Positions 43,313 to 52,738 of a stretch of 64,000 nucleotides of DNA are shown in pieces. The notes under the pieces are model-generated. The model had not been told where the DNA came from and did not search any database. It saw nothing but the letters and a program-made list of their open reading frames with translations. Numbering within the stretch: position 1 is the first letter of the stretch; each line of letters opens with the position of its first letter. The position numbers and the translations under genes are program-made. This DNA comes from Massilia sp. W12 (GTDB taxonomy: Bacteria > Pseudomonadota > Gammaproteobacteria > Burkholderiales > Burkholderiaceae_D): NCBI RefSeq assembly GCF_037300705.1, contig NZ_CP147776.1, forward strand, positions 4,402,001-4,466,000, read 5' to 3'.

Positions 43313-43946
43313 AGTAAATATGGATGGAGGAAAAAGGGGCGCAGCGGGTGCGGGCAGTGCGCCGGGGCGCCGGGGTGCCTGTATCGACTGCAAAACAGTA
43401 TCAGGCAGAACGGAAAATGCCTGTGAGAAATAGAAATTACAGCAAGCCCCGTTTCATCCCCTGAAAGTCAAGCAGCAGATCGCGCAGAGTATCCCATAGC
43501 TGGCGGCGCAGCACAGATTTGCGCATAAAAATCTGCGCCCCCGGCCAGCCGATGGAGCAGACGATGGCGGCGCATACGAGGTTGTGATGATGAATGCGAT
43601 GAGATATTCCGGATTATCCGCGCGAATGCGGGGAACACTTTGTCGAGATGCTTGCGCCAGATGATGTGCCCGGATCATCCGCGCGCCTGCGGGGAACACT
43701 TGCCGCACCCCTCTCTTTTTTCTTACACAAGCCGGTGGCAGGGAATTGAAGTCCTTCGCCCCGCCACCAGCCTTCGCTTCATTTGTGGGAAGAAATTGCA
43801 CATGTCATCGGATCATCCCCGCGCCTGCGGGGAACACGTGAGGGTTTTCTTTGCTGTCATGATTTCATCCGGATCATCTCCGCGCCTGCGGGGTGCCGCC
43901 AGATCATCGCACGAAGACACCCAAAGTTCGACGGGACAAACTGTTT
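43313..43946. other. Gene-free region carrying relic I-E repeats
   Basis: 634 bp with no credible gene. The first 300 bp hold the promoter side of the esterase gene and nothing recognisable; the rest contains four type I-E-like repeats annotated separately. Confidence 0.6.
43611..43898. CRISPR. Degenerate type I-E CRISPR array remnant (four repeats)
   Basis: Repeats of 28 bp at 43611-43638 (GGATTATCCGCGCGAA...), 43672-43699, 43810-43837 (the best, GGATCATCCCCGCGCC...GGGGAACAC) and 43871-43898 (3' end decayed to GGGTGCCG). Spacing within each pair is exactly 61 bp (28+33), as in I-E arrays, while the two pairs are separated by 110 bp without a repeat. Each copy has its own substitutions. No cas3, cascade, cas1e or cas2e is present. 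Confidence 0.82.
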
Positions 43947-44219
43947 ATGTGGCTAAGAATTTATGATGCTATCGAATACAGCAAGGCTTCCGAGGAAGAT
44001 GTGATTCCAGAATTTTATGGGAAACAGCGTAAACCGTCTGATCCAGATTGGGATAGTACTCGCAAGAAACTTAAGTATGATTTGAAACGGGCAAGGCAAA
44101 TGGTCAAACAAGATTATTTGTTCTTAGTGCCGCTGGACTATCTACAAGAGAAATCATACTTCAAGGATATCCGCAAAGAGAAAGCGGATGAATCTCCGCC
44201 TTCGGATTTGTCCACGTAA
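43947..44219 (+). CDS. Hypothetical protein, 90 residues, possible horizontally acquired fragment
   Basis: ATG at 43947 (MWLRIYDAIEYSKASEEDVI). Highly charged, Lys/Asp-rich: STRKKLKYDLKRARQMVKQ and KSYFKDIRKEKADESPP. The DNA is visibly more AT-rich than the flanking housekeeping genes. The frame is open upstream to a GTG at 43893 inside the last relic I-E repeat, so it may be the 3' remnant of a longer gene. A good terminator follows 17 bp past the stop. I recognise no family. Confidence 0.5.
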   Translation: MWLRIYDAIEYSKASEEDVIPEFYGKQRKPSDPDWDSTRKKLKYDLKRARQMVKQDYLFLVPLDYLQEKSYFKDIRKEKADESPPSDLST

Positions 44220-44236
44220 GTCTATGAATTTTGTGT

Positions 44237-44265
44237 AGCCAGCCTTGTAGTCAAGCTGGCTTTTT
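44237..44265 (+). terminator. Intrinsic terminator after the 90-residue gene
   Basis: Stem AGCCAGC / GCTGGCT with an 11-base loop and a T5 run (44261-44265). It lies between this gene and the convergent rng stop. Confidence 0.8.
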
Positions 44266-44309
44266 CAAAAAAAGAATTAGTAACTCATTGATTTTATTGA
44301 AGAAATATT

Positions 44310-45767
44310 TCACATCAGAATGACATCATATTGCTCTTGATGATACGAAGTCTCGACCTGCAGTGAGATTTTCTTGCCGATGAAGTCGCCCAGCATGGCC
44401 AGGTGTTGCGATTCTTCTTCCAGGAATAAATCGACCACTTCCTGCGAGGCCAGGATGCGGAATTCGCGCGGGTTGAATTGTTTGGCTTCGCGCAGCAATT
44501 CACGCAAAATTTCGTAGCATATCGTGCGCGAGGTTTTGACCTGGCCACGGCCACCGCAGGCGGGACAGGGTTCGCACAGCACATGGGCCAGCGATTCGCG
44601 TGTGCGCTTGCGCGTCATTTCCACCAGGCCAAGCGCGGAAAAGCTGCTGACCGAGACCTTGGTGCGGTCGCGCGACAGGGCTTTTTTCAATTCGGCCAGC
44701 ACGGCGTTGCGGTGCTCGGCGTTTTCCATGTCGATGAAATCGAGGATGATGATGCCGCCCAGATTGCGCAGGCGCAGTTGGCGCGCAATCGCATGCGCCG
44801 CTTCCAGATTGGTTTTGAAAATGGTGTCGGCGAAATTGCGTCCACCCACATAGCCGCCGGTATTCACGTCGATGGTGGTCATGGCCTCGGTTTGATCGAC
44901 GATCAGATAGCCGCCTGATTTCAAATCGACGCGCCGCCCCAATGCGCGCAAAATTTCTTCTTCCACGCCATATAAATCAAACAGCGGACGTTCGCCGGTG
45001 TAGTGCTGCAGGCGCGCCAGCTCTTTTGGCATATAGGCGCTGGAGAATTCGCTCAAGGCCAGATAGTTTTCTCGCGAATCGACAAAAATCGCATTCGTTT
45101 CATCATTCACGAAATCGCGCAAGACGCGCTGCGCCAGATTTAAATCCTGATACAGCAATGAGGTCGGCGGTTTGCTGCGCGCTGCGGCGCCGATGGCGCT
45201 CCAGATTTTGCGCAGGTAGTCGATATCGGCTTGCATATCGGCGTCGCTCGCCTCTTCCGCCACGGTGCGCACAATGAAGCCGCCTTTTTCATCCGGCGGC
45301 AACAGGCTTTGCAGGCGGCTGCGCAATTGTTCGCGCTCCGCTTCGTTTTCGATTTTTTGCGAAATGCCGATGTGATTATCTTGCGGCAGATAGACCAGCA
45401 TGCGTCCGGCAATCGAGATCTGGGTGGACAGGCGCGCGCCTTTGCTGCCAATCGGATCTTTGATCACTTGCACCGTCAAGACCTGGCCGTCAAACAGCAT
45501 CTTTTCAATCGGCGTCAAGTTGCCGCTTTCGCCGCTGCGCGCTTCCCAGATATCGGCCACATGCAAAAACGCGGCGCGCTCCAGGCCGATGTCGATAAAG
45601 GCCGATTGCATGCCGGGCAGGACGCGCACCACTTTGCCCAGATACACATTGCCGGTTAATCCCCGCGAATGGGTGCGCTCGATATGCAATTCCTGGACGG
45701 CGCCCTGTATCACCAGGGCGACCCGGGTTTCCTGCGGGGTGATATTGATCAGCAAATCTTCACTCAT
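44310..45767 (-). CDS. rng: Ribonuclease G
   Basis: 485 residues from the ATG at 45767 (MSEDLLINITPQETRVALV); 63 upstream in-frame codons overlap maf and are not family-like. An S1 domain (about 35-125) has GNVYLGKVVRVLPGMQSAFIDIG. The RNase E/G catalytic part has DVNTGGYVGGRNFADTIF and IIILDFIDMEN with the metal-binding Asp residues, then the Zn-link CEPCPACGGRGQVK. There is no RNase E-type C-terminal degradosome scaffold. It matures 16S rRNA 5' ends and decays some mRNAs. First intergenic gap to maf is 7 bp, so it is the distal gene of the maf operon. Confidence 0.96.
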   Translation of the reverse strand: MSEDLLINITPQETRVALVIQGAVQELHIERTHSRGLTGNVYLGKVVRVLPGMQSAFIDIGLERAAFLHVADIWEARSGESGNLTPIEKMLFDGQVLTVQVIKDPIGSKGARLSTQISIAGRMLVYLPQDNHIGISQKIENEAEREQLRSRLQSLLPPDEKGGFIVRTVAEEASDADMQADIDYLRKIWSAIGAAARSKPPTSLLYQDLNLAQRVLRDFVNDETNAIFVDSRENYLALSEFSSAYMPKELARLQHYTGERPLFDLYGVEEEILRALGRRVDLKSGGYLIVDQTEAMTTIDVNTGGYVGGRNFADTIFKTNLEAAHAIARQLRLRNLGGIIILDFIDMENAEHRNAVLAELKKALSRDRTKVSVSSFSALGLVEMTRKRTRESLAHVLCEPCPACGGRGQVKTSRTICYEILRELLREAKQFNPREFRILASQEVVDLFLEEESQHLAMLGDFIGKKISLQVETSYHQEQYDVILM

Positions 45768-45774
45768 GGCGCTC

Positions 45775-46389
45775 TCAAGGGGCAAATCCTGCTTGTTGCA
45801 ACAGTTGGAGGGTGTCGTACAGCGGCAATCCCATGATGCCGGAATAGCTGCCTTCGATATGCGAGATAAACGCGGCGGCCTGGCCTTGAATGCCATAGCC
45901 GCCGGCTTTGTCATACGGTTCGCTGCCGCTGCAATAACGCACAATTTGCGCGTCATTCAAGGGCGAAAATTCAACTTGCGAGACCTGGGTATGCTGCCAG
46001 GTCTGTTCCTGCCAATGCAGGGCGATGGAGGTCAGCACTTGATGGCGGCGCCCGGCTAAGCGGCGCAGCATGGCTTGCGCTTCGGCGTTATTGGCGGGCT
46101 TGCCTAAGATGTCGCCGTCAATGCTGACCGTGGTGTCGGCGCATAAAATCGGCCGCAGCGGTAAATGGCGCATGGCTTGCACATGCGCCGCGCAGGCGAC
46201 TTTTTCCAGCGTCACGCGGCGCACATAATCCGCCGCCGCTTCGCCCGGCATGGCCAGTTCTGTCACGTCCGGCCCGCGCGGGGCCTGTTCGCGTAAAAAC
46301 AGAATTTCAAAGTCCACCCCGATTTGGCGCAGCAATTCGCGGCGGCGCGGGCTTTTCGAGGCCAGCCAGATTTTTTTGTCCAGCTTCAT
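45775..46389 (-). CDS. Maf-family nucleoside triphosphate pyrophosphatase
   Basis: 204 residues. The N-terminal signature IWLASKSPRRRELLRQIG, the EKV/RVTLEKVACA helix, ILCADTTVSIDG with catalytic Asp and DKAGGYGIQGQAAAFI are all diagnostic of Maf house-cleaning NTPases acting on dTTP/UTP or m7GTP. Which Maf subgroup applies is not certain. It sits between rlmH and rng in the common Burkholderiales order. Confidence 0.93.
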   Translation of the reverse strand: MKLDKKIWLASKSPRRRELLRQIGVDFEILFLREQAPRGPDVTELAMPGEAAADYVRRVTLEKVACAAHVQAMRHLPLRPILCADTTVSIDGDILGKPANNAEAQAMLRRLAGRRHQVLTSIALHWQEQTWQHTQVSQVEFSPLNDAQIVRYCSGSEPYDKAGGYGIQGQAAAFISHIEGSYSGIMGLPLYDTLQLLQQAGFAP

Positions 46390-46403
46390 GTCTCCCCCTC
46401 AGG

Positions 46404-46874
46404 TCAAACCCGGTGATATGGATGATTTTGGGTGATGCTCCAGGCGCGGTAGAGCTGTTCGGCCAGCAGCACGCGCACCATGCCGTGCGGCATGGTCAGG
46501 CTGGACAGGCGCAACAGCATATCGGCCTGTTGTTTGATGGCGGGGTCGAGGCCATCGGCGCCGCCGATGATGAAGGCGCAGTCGCGTCCATCCTGGCGCC
46601 ATTGTTCGAGCTGGCGGGCGAGCTGGGCGCTGCTGAGGTCGCGCCCGCGCTCATCCAGCGCAATGATGCGTGCGCCCTTGGGCAGGGCGGCTTCAATTTT
46701 GACGCGCTCTTGCGCCATCACGCTTTCCGCCGTGCGGCCGCCGCTACGCTCAATCGGTTTGATTTCTTTGAGCGCAAGGCGCAGCTCCGGCGGCATGCGT
46801 TTGGCGTATTCAGCAAAGCCCTGGTTGATCCAGTCGGGCATTTTGTGCCCGACTGCGGCAATCAGCAATTGCAT
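46404..46874 (-). CDS. rlmH: 23S rRNA pseudouridine(1915) N3-methyltransferase RlmH
   Basis: 156 residues, the standard length. [20 protein letters not shown] starts the SPOUT fold. [14 protein letters not shown] and [20 protein letters not shown] form the trefoil-knot SAM site, and the C-terminal NHPYHRV contacts the ribosome. It methylates Psi1915 in helix 69 of 70S ribosomes. It follows rsfS closely, as in many bacteria. Confidence 0.96.
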   Translation of the reverse strand: MQLLIAAVGHKMPDWINQGFAEYAKRMPPELRLALKEIKPIERSGGRTAESVMAQERVKIEAALPKGARIIALDERGRDLSSAQLARQLEQWRQDGRDCAFIIGGADGLDPAIKQQADMLLRLSSLTMPHGMVRVLLAEQLYRAWSITQNHPYHRV

Positions 46875-46884
46875 GGCGCGCCGC

Positions 46885-47742
46885 TCATTCCCCGCTCTTG
46901 ACGCGACGGATCACGCGCTTGGCCGGGGCGGCGGGTTTTTCCGCTGCTTTTTCCGTCGCTTTGCGTGCGGCGGTCTTGGCGGCTTTCACTTCTTTCAGTT
47001 CTGCGGTGACAGACTTGGACTGAGCCACTTTGACCTTGGCGCCGCGCGCCACTTTCGGGGCCGGTGCGGCGCTTTCCACTGCCTCATCGCTGACTGTGGA
47101 TTTGCGGCTGCGCGGTTTTTTCGCGGCCACCACTTGCTGCACTTGTTCGCTGACGGCGCTGACGGCGGTTTTGCGGGCGCGGGTCTTGGGCGCGGCGGGC
47201 GCTTCGGCGCCGGCGGCGCTCTTGCGGGCGCGCGGTTTGGCCGGGGCGGCGTCTGCGTCTTCTGCGGTTTTGCGGGTGCTGCGGCGTTTCGGCGCGCTTT
47301 CTTCCGGCGCATCCTGCATTGCCGCCAGATGCTTGCTGGTTTTCACCGGCTCTGCGGTCTTGGTGCTCTTGGGCGCGTTCTTGCGCTTGGCGGCGCGTTT
47401 CGCTTCGTCGATTGAAATCGGCTTATCGCCCCAGATTTCTTCCAGACGGTAGTAAGCGCGGATCGGCGCTTGCATGATATGCACCAGCATATCGTTGAGG
47501 TCCACCAACACCCATTCGCCGGTGTCTTCGCCTTCCAGGCCGACCACGCTGCCGCCGGCCTCTTTGACTTTGTCGCGCACCGATGCTGCCAGGGCGCGGG
47601 TTTGCCGGTTGGAGGTGCCGGTGGCGATCACGATGCGCTCAAACAGGCTGCTTAAATGGGTGGTGTCAAACAGGCGGATATCCTGCGCTTTGACGTCTTC
47701 CAGCGCGTCGATCACGAGCGCCTGTAATTTATTAATTTCCAT
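46885..47742 (-). CDS. rsfS: Ribosomal silencing factor RsfS with a long basic C-terminal extension
   Basis: 285 residues. The first 120 are a normal RsfS/Iojap domain ([47 protein letters not shown]). It binds uL14 and blocks subunit joining during starvation. Residues about 121-285 are a low-complexity Lys/Ala/Pro tail (for example [20 protein letters not shown]) resembling histone H1-like or AlgP-type sequence; many beta-proteobacterial RsfS proteins have shorter tails. The tail keeps one frame without breaks. Its ATG overlaps the end of nadD by 11 bp. Confidence 0.93.
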   Translation of the reverse strand: MEINKLQALVIDALEDVKAQDIRLFDTTHLSSLFERIVIATGTSNRQTRALAASVRDKVKEAGGSVVGLEGEDTGEWVLVDLNDMLVHIMQAPIRAYYRLEEIWGDKPISIDEAKRAAKRKNAPKSTKTAEPVKTSKHLAAMQDAPEESAPKRRSTRKTAEDADAAPAKPRARKSAAGAEAPAAPKTRARKTAVSAVSEQVQQVVAAKKPRSRKSTVSDEAVESAAPAPKVARGAKVKVAQSKSVTAELKEVKAAKTAARKATEKAAEKPAAPAKRVIRRVKSGE

Positions 47743-48394
47743 GTCGGTACAATTGATGATATTGAATATAGTCTAACACTTTGGCTGGCAGCAGTTGCGC
47801 CAATTCCTCTTGCACTGCAGGGGCCAAGTGCGCGCCCTGGTTCTGCAGCAGTTCGCGCACCCGGGTAGCCGAAGCCGGGTGCGCCATGGGCGGCAATTGC
47901 ACTGCGCTGCCAAAAGGCTGCGTGCGCAACTGTGCCAAATCAGCGAGACGCGCCTGCGCTTGCGCCTCGCCTTGAATCGTAAAACCGGGACGCATGGCCA
48001 CCGCCAGATGCGCCAGTTCAAATAGTCTGGGCCATTCGCGCCAGGTGTGCAGGCGCTGCCATTGGTCGGCGCCGATCACAAACACCATCGCCACCTGCGG
48101 CCCCAATTCGGCGCGCATTTGCTGCAAGGTCTGCACGGTGTAATTCGGGCTTTGCTGATGCAATTCGCGCTGGTCAAAATACAGCGGCAAGCCGGTCTCG
48201 GCAAACGCCAGTTGCAACATTGCCAGTCTTTGTTCGCAACTGGCTTGCAGGCCGCCTTTTTGCCAGGGACAGCCAACTGGCAGCAGGCGCAATTCATCCG
48301 CCTGCAGCGCGCTATGGACGTGGCGGCCCAGCGCCACATGCCCAAGATGGGCCGGATCAAAACTGCCGCCCAGAATCGCGATGCAGGGCCGCAT
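47732..48394 (-). CDS. nadD: Nicotinate-nucleotide adenylyltransferase
   Basis: 220 residues from the ATG at 48394 (MRPCIAILGGSFDPAHLGHV); the upstream open frame overlaps hemF. The GSFDPxHxGH nucleotidyltransferase motif and PVGCPWQKGG, together with VIGADQWQRLHTWREWPRLF, are diagnostic. It transfers AMP to nicotinate mononucleotide in NAD synthesis. The start is 3 bp from the hemF stop and the end overlaps rsfS, so hemF-nadD-rsfS-rlmH-maf-rng is one minus-strand operon. Confidence 0.95.
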   Translation of the reverse strand: MRPCIAILGGSFDPAHLGHVALGRHVHSALQADELRLLPVGCPWQKGGLQASCEQRLAMLQLAFAETGLPLYFDQRELHQQSPNYTVQTLQQMRAELGPQVAMVFVIGADQWQRLHTWREWPRLFELAHLAVAMRPGFTIQGEAQAQARLADLAQLRTQPFGSAVQLPPMAHPASATRVRELLQNQGAHLAPAVQEELAQLLPAKVLDYIQYHQLYRHGN

Positions 48395-48396
48395 GC

Positions 48397-49335
48397 TCAC
48401 TCCGCGAGCCAGTCGCGCACCGGCAAGAAGTCGCTGTACAGCGCGGCTTCCGCGCTGCCGGCCTCCGGTTGCCAGTCGTAGCGCCATTTGACGATCGGCG
48501 GCATGGACATCAAAATCGACTCGGTGCGCCCGCCGGATTGCAGGCCGAACAGGGTGCCACGGTCAAACACCAGATTGAATTCGACATAGCGGCCACGGCG
48601 GTATGCCTGGAAATCGCGTTCGCGCTCGCCATATGGCAGGGCGCGCCGGCGCTGCACGATGGGCTGATAGGCCGGGATGAAGGCGTCGCCGATATGGCGC
48701 GTCATGGCGAAGCTTTCTTCCCAGCTCAAGCGATGGAAGTCGTCGAAGAAAATCCCGCCCACGCCGCGCGCTTCTTTGCGATGTTTCAGATAAAAATAGT
48801 CATCGCACCAGCGTTTGAATTCGGCATGCAAATCGGCCCCGCCGGCTGTCGGCGCCAGCGCCGCGCGGCAAGTCTGATGGAAGTGGCGCGCATCTTCGGC
48901 AAAGCCGTAATACGGGGTTAGATCCATGCCGCCGCCAAACCACCAGACGCTTTCTTCTTCCGGGTTGCGCGCATACGCTTCAAAGTAGCGCACATTCATG
49001 TGCACCGTCGGCACATAGGGGTTGCGCGGATGCAGCACCAGGGACACGCCCATGGCTTGCCAGGGACGGCCCGCCAATTGCGGGCGGTTGGCCATGGCCG
49101 AGGGCGGCAACTGGCTGCCCTGCACATGCGAGAAATTGACGCCGCCGCGCTCAAACAAATCGCCCTCTTCGATCAAGCGTGAAATCCCGCCGCCGCCTTC
49201 CGGCCTGTCCCAGGCATCGGTGCGGAACGGCTGGCCATCGGCGTTTTGCAGCGCTTGCACGATGGATTCCTGCAGGTTCAGCAAATATTGTTTGACGGCT
49301 GCGGTATCCGGTTGTTGGCGGGTGTTTTCTGTCAT
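48397..49335 (-). CDS. hemF: Oxygen-dependent coproporphyrinogen III oxidase
   Basis: 312 residues. [20 protein letters not shown] and [15 protein letters not shown] are the conserved active-site stretches of HemF, with [13 protein letters not shown] further on. It decarboxylates coproporphyrinogen III to protoporphyrinogen IX with O2, consistent with aerobic growth. It heads the nadD-rsfS cluster. Confidence 0.97.
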   Translation of the reverse strand: MTENTRQQPDTAAVKQYLLNLQESIVQALQNADGQPFRTDAWDRPEGGGGISRLIEEGDLFERGGVNFSHVQGSQLPPSAMANRPQLAGRPWQAMGVSLVLHPRNPYVPTVHMNVRYFEAYARNPEEESVWWFGGGMDLTPYYGFAEDARHFHQTCRAALAPTAGGADLHAEFKRWCDDYFYLKHRKEARGVGGIFFDDFHRLSWEESFAMTRHIGDAFIPAYQPIVQRRRALPYGERERDFQAYRRGRYVEFNLVFDRGTLFGLQSGGRTESILMSMPPIVKWRYDWQPEAGSAEAALYSDFLPVRDWLAE

Positions 49336-49408
49336 CTTGTTCGGCTCTGGGCTGGGGCGTTATATTTTCAGTTTATTCGATGCAATTGTTGTTGCTGTAA
49401 GAACTGCA

Positions 49409-49482
49409 TTCGCGGCTAAAGCCGCTCCTACCGGCTGACGCATTTTCATAGTCTGTCATTCGCGGCTAAAGCCGCACCTGCG
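49409..49482. repeat. Two REP-like palindromic elements
   Basis: TTCGCGGCTAAAGCCGCTCC at 49409-49428 and TTCGCGGCTAAAGCCGCACC at 49459-49478, in the same orientation 50 bp apart between hemF and purD. The core GCGGCTAAAGCCGC is a 14-base palindrome except for its centre. A third copy lies at 55069. The pattern is like REP/BIME elements (compare the GCGGGC-AA-GCCCGCTCC type in Pseudomonas). Confidence 0.75.
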
Positions 49483-49500
49483 GCTTGATCAGGCTGTTTC

Positions 49501-49536
49501 TCAAAAAACAAAGCGGCCCGGACAGCTCCGGGCCGC
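49501..49536 (-). terminator. Intrinsic terminator of purD
   Basis: On the minus strand the stem GCGGCCCGG / CCGGGCCGC with a 6-base loop is followed by TTTGTTTTTTG, 20 bp past the purD stop. Confidence 0.92.
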
Positions 49537-49555
49537 AATGTCTGACGCATCCGGC

Positions 49556-50833
49556 TCAAGCCGCCGGGTGTTTCATGCCGCGCCAGCCGATGTCGCGCCG
49601 GTATTGCATGCCATCGAAATGGATTTTTTCCACTGTGTCATACACATGCTTTTGCGCCATCTTGACACTGTCGCCCAGGCCGACCACGCACAGCACGCGC
49701 CCGCCCGAGGTTTGCAACTGGCCGTCTTGCAGCACGGTGCCGGCATGGAAGGTGGTGCACTCGGCAGTATCCGCCGGAATGCCGCGAATCACATCGCCCT
49801 TGCGCGGATCTTCCGGGTAGCCGGCGGCGGCCAGCACCACGCCCAGCGCGGTGCGGCGATCCCATTCGAGTTCGACCGCATCCAGCGCGCCATGCAAGGC
49901 TTGCTCAAACACATGCGCCAAATCGGTTTTCAGGCGCGCCATGATGGGCTGGGTTTCCGGATCGCCCATGCGGCAATTGAATTCCAGCGTCTTCGGATTG
50001 CCTTTGTCATCAATCATCAAACCGGCGTACAGGAAACCGGAATACGGAATGCCGTCGCGCGCCATGCCTTGCACCGTGGGATTGATGATTTCACGCATCA
50101 CGCGCGCATGCAGCGAGGGGGTGATGATGGGGGCCGGCGAGTAAGCGCCCATGCCGCCGGTGTTCGGCCCTTCGTCCTGATCGCGCAAACGCTTGTGATC
50201 CTGGCTGGTGGCCAAGGCCAGCACATGCTTGCCATCCACCATCACGATAAAGCTGGCTTCTTCGCCCGCCAGAAATTCTTCAATCACCACGCGGCAACCG
50301 GCGCTGCCCAGCTTGTTGTCGGACAACATCATGTCCACCGCTTGATGCGCTTCGTCCAGGGTCTGCGCCACCACCACGCCCTTGCCGGCTGCCAGGCCGT
50401 CGGCCTTGATCACAATCGGCGCGCCTTTTTCATTCAGATAAGCGTGCGCCGCTGCGGCGTCGGTGAAGGTTTGGTACTCAGCGGTGGGAATGTTATGCCG
50501 CACCATGAAAGCTTTGGCGAAGTCTTTTGAACTTTCCAGTTGCGCGGCTTCTTTGGTCGGGCCGAAAATTTTCAAGTCCTGGGCGCGGAACAGATTCACA
50601 ATCCCGGCCGCCAGCGGCGCTTCCGGGCCGACCACGGTGAAATCGATGTGCTCACTGCGCACAAAATCAGCCAGCTCCTGCGGCGCGGACAATGCGACAT
50701 TGCACATGCGCGCATCGCGCGCCGTGCCGCCATTGCCAGGCGCCACATACACCATGGTGACGCGCTCGGATTGCGCCAGTTTCCAGGCCAGGGCATGTTC
50801 ACGCCCGCCGCCGCCAACAACCAGAATTTTCAT
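49556..50833 (-). CDS. purD: Phosphoribosylamine-glycine ligase (GARS)
   Basis: 425 residues, full length. The N-domain begins ILVVGGGGREHALAWKLAQS. The ATP-grasp part has VIKADGLAAGKGVVVA, and EEFLAGEEASFIVMVDG and the C-terminal VVLAAAGYPEDPRKGD complete the GARS pattern. It makes glycinamide ribonucleotide in purine synthesis. It is preceded by yebC with a 32-bp gap and followed by a strong terminator, so yebC-purD form a unit. Confidence 0.97.
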   Translation of the reverse strand: MKILVVGGGGREHALAWKLAQSERVTMVYVAPGNGGTARDARMCNVALSAPQELADFVRSEHIDFTVVGPEAPLAAGIVNLFRAQDLKIFGPTKEAAQLESSKDFAKAFMVRHNIPTAEYQTFTDAAAAHAYLNEKGAPIVIKADGLAAGKGVVVAQTLDEAHQAVDMMLSDNKLGSAGCRVVIEEFLAGEEASFIVMVDGKHVLALATSQDHKRLRDQDEGPNTGGMGAYSPAPIITPSLHARVMREIINPTVQGMARDGIPYSGFLYAGLMIDDKGNPKTLEFNCRMGDPETQPIMARLKTDLAHVFEQALHGALDAVELEWDRRTALGVVLAAAGYPEDPRKGDVIRGIPADTAECTTFHAGTVLQDGQLQTSGGRVLCVVGLGDSVKMAQKHVYDTVEKIHFDGMQYRRDIGWRGMKHPAA

Positions 50834-50865
50834 AAGAACTTATTCCCAAGAGAAGCAAGACGGCA

Positions 50866-51591
50866 TTACAGATCAACGGTCACGTTGGTGAAAACTTCCT
50901 GCACGTCGTCCAGATTTTCCAGCGCATCCAGCAGTTTTTGCATTTTCACCGCGTCGTCGCCTGTGACCGTGGTTTCATTGTCGGGACGCATCACGATTTC
51001 CGCCACCTCCGGTTTGAAACCGGCGGCTTCCACTTTTTCTTTGATGGCGGCAAAATCATTTGGCGGGCACAGCACTTCAAAGCCGCCCTCATCATCCGCG
51101 ATCACATCATCGGCGCCGGCTTCGAGCGCGGCTTCCATCAATTTATCTTCGTCCACGCCGGGCGCAAAAAACATCTGGCCGCAGTGTTTGAACATGAAGG
51201 CGACCGAACCTTCGGTTCCCATATTGCCGCCGAATTTGGAGAAGGCGTGGCGCACTTCGGCCACGGTGCGCACCCGGTTATCGGTCATGCAATCGACGAT
51301 AATCGCCGCGCCGCCGATGCCATAGCCCTCGTAACGCACTTCTTCGTAGTTGGCGCCGTCCAGACCGCCGGTGCCGCGCTGAATCGCGCGCGTCACGTTG
51401 TCCTTCGGCATATTCGCATCCGCCGCCTTATCGACCGCCAGGCGCAGACGCGGATTGGTGTTGATATCGCCGCCGCCCATACGCGCAGCGACCGTGATTT
51501 CTTTGATCAGACGGGTCCAGATCTTGCCGCGCTTGGCGTCAGTGGCCGCCTTTTTGTGCTTGATGTTAGCCCATTTGCTATGTCCAGCCAT
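50866..51591 (-). CDS. YebC/PmpR-family protein
   Basis: 241 residues from the ATG at 51591 ([20 protein letters not shown]). Other hallmarks are [39 protein letters not shown] and [20 protein letters not shown] sequence. Family members act as DNA-binding regulators or, more recently described, as translation factors relieving stalling at proline-rich motifs. Which role applies here is open. The gene leads purD. Confidence 0.95.
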   Translation of the reverse strand: MAGHSKWANIKHKKAATDAKRGKIWTRLIKEITVAARMGGGDINTNPRLRLAVDKAADANMPKDNVTRAIQRGTGGLDGANYEEVRYEGYGIGGAAIIVDCMTDNRVRTVAEVRHAFSKFGGNMGTEGSVAFMFKHCGQMFFAPGVDEDKLMEAALEAGADDVIADDEGGFEVLCPPNDFAAIKEKVEAAGFKPEVAEIVMRPDNETTVTGDDAVKMQKLLDALENLDDVQEVFTNVTVDL

Positions 51592-51748
51592 GTTCTTTCT
51601 TTCTGTCAACCATTGGGAATGGGCCTGGATTTTACCACAATGCGCCCCGGCGCCAAAGCCGCCAGCGGGCAAACGCTGTTTGTGCATAGATTGCTGCTAA
51701 AATCGACAGCTGCACGCAAATGCGCGCGCCACCAGAGAGAACACAGCC

Positions 51749-52738
51749 ATGAGCATTGCCCATATCGTCAGCATTGAGCGCACCGGCGGGCCGGAAGTCT
51801 TGCGTTACCACCAGCAGGAAGTGGCGGCGCCGGCGGCGGGCGAAATCCAGGTCAGGCAATACGCCTGCGGTTTGAATTTCATCGATATTTATTTCCGCAG
51901 CGGCTTATACCCGCATCCGCTGCCAACTGCGCTGGGGATGGAAGGCGCAGGCGAAGTGGTGGCGGTAGGCGCAGGGGTTCAGGATTTCGCGCCGGGCGAC
52001 CGCATCGCCTATGCCGGCAGGCCGAACGGCGCTTACGCCAGCCTGCGCAATATGCCGGCCGCCATCGCGCTCAAATTGCCGCCGGAGATTGACTATGCAA
52101 CCGGGGCGGCGATGATGTTGCAGGGCTTGACGGTGCAATATCTGCTGCGCCGCACCTGCCCTTTGCAAGCCGGCGACACCGTGCTGTTTCACGCCGCAGC
52201 CGGCGGGGTCGGCTTAATCGCCTGCCAATGGGCGCGCGCGCTGGGTGTGAATTTGATCGGCACTGCCGGTTCCGATGAAAAACTGGCGCTGGCCAAAGCG
52301 CATGGCGCGGCGCATGTGATCAATTACCGCACTGAAAATTTTGTCGAACGGGTGCGCGAGCTGACCAATGGGGCCGGCGTCAAAGTGGTGTACGACTCGA
52401 TCGGCAAAGACACGTTTTACCAATCGCTGGACTGCCTGCGCCCGCTAGGCATGATGGTCAGTTTCGGCAACGCTTCCGGCGCTGTGCCGGCTTTCGACCT
52501 GGGCGAATTAAGCAAACGCGGTTCGCTCTTCATCACCCGCCCCACCCTGTTCGCCTACACCGCGCAACGCGCTGATCTGGAAGCGATGGGTGCGGAACTG
52601 TTCAGCATGGTGCAAAGCGGCCAGATCAAGATTGATGTGCGCCAGCGCTACGCCCTGGCTGACGCGGCGCAAGCGCATATCGAGATGGAAGCGCGCAGCA
52701 CCATTGGCAGCAGTATTTTGATTCCGGAGCATGCATGA
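51749..52738 (+). CDS. NADPH:quinone oxidoreductase (zinc-independent MDR family, QorA-like)
   Basis: 329 residues. A GroES-like N-domain (LNFIDIYFRSGLYPHPLPTA, then LGMEGAGEVVAVG) without zinc ligands is followed by a Rossmann domain with AAAGGVGLIACQWARALG and YDSIGKDTFYQSLDCL. This pattern is that of single-electron quinone reductases such as zeta-crystallin/QorA. Its TGA overlaps the ATG of a 36-residue peptide gene (ATGA), so the two are coupled. Divergent from yebC. Confidence 0.9.
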   Translation: MSIAHIVSIERTGGPEVLRYHQQEVAAPAAGEIQVRQYACGLNFIDIYFRSGLYPHPLPTALGMEGAGEVVAVGAGVQDFAPGDRIAYAGRPNGAYASLRNMPAAIALKLPPEIDYATGAAMMLQGLTVQYLLRRTCPLQAGDTVLFHAAAGGVGLIACQWARALGVNLIGTAGSDEKLALAKAHGAAHVINYRTENFVERVRELTNGAGVKVVYDSIGKDTFYQSLDCLRPLGMMVSFGNASGAVPAFDLGELSKRGSLFITRPTLFAYTAQRADLEAMGAELFSMVQSGQIKIDVRQRYALADAAQAHIEMEARSTIGSSILIPEHA

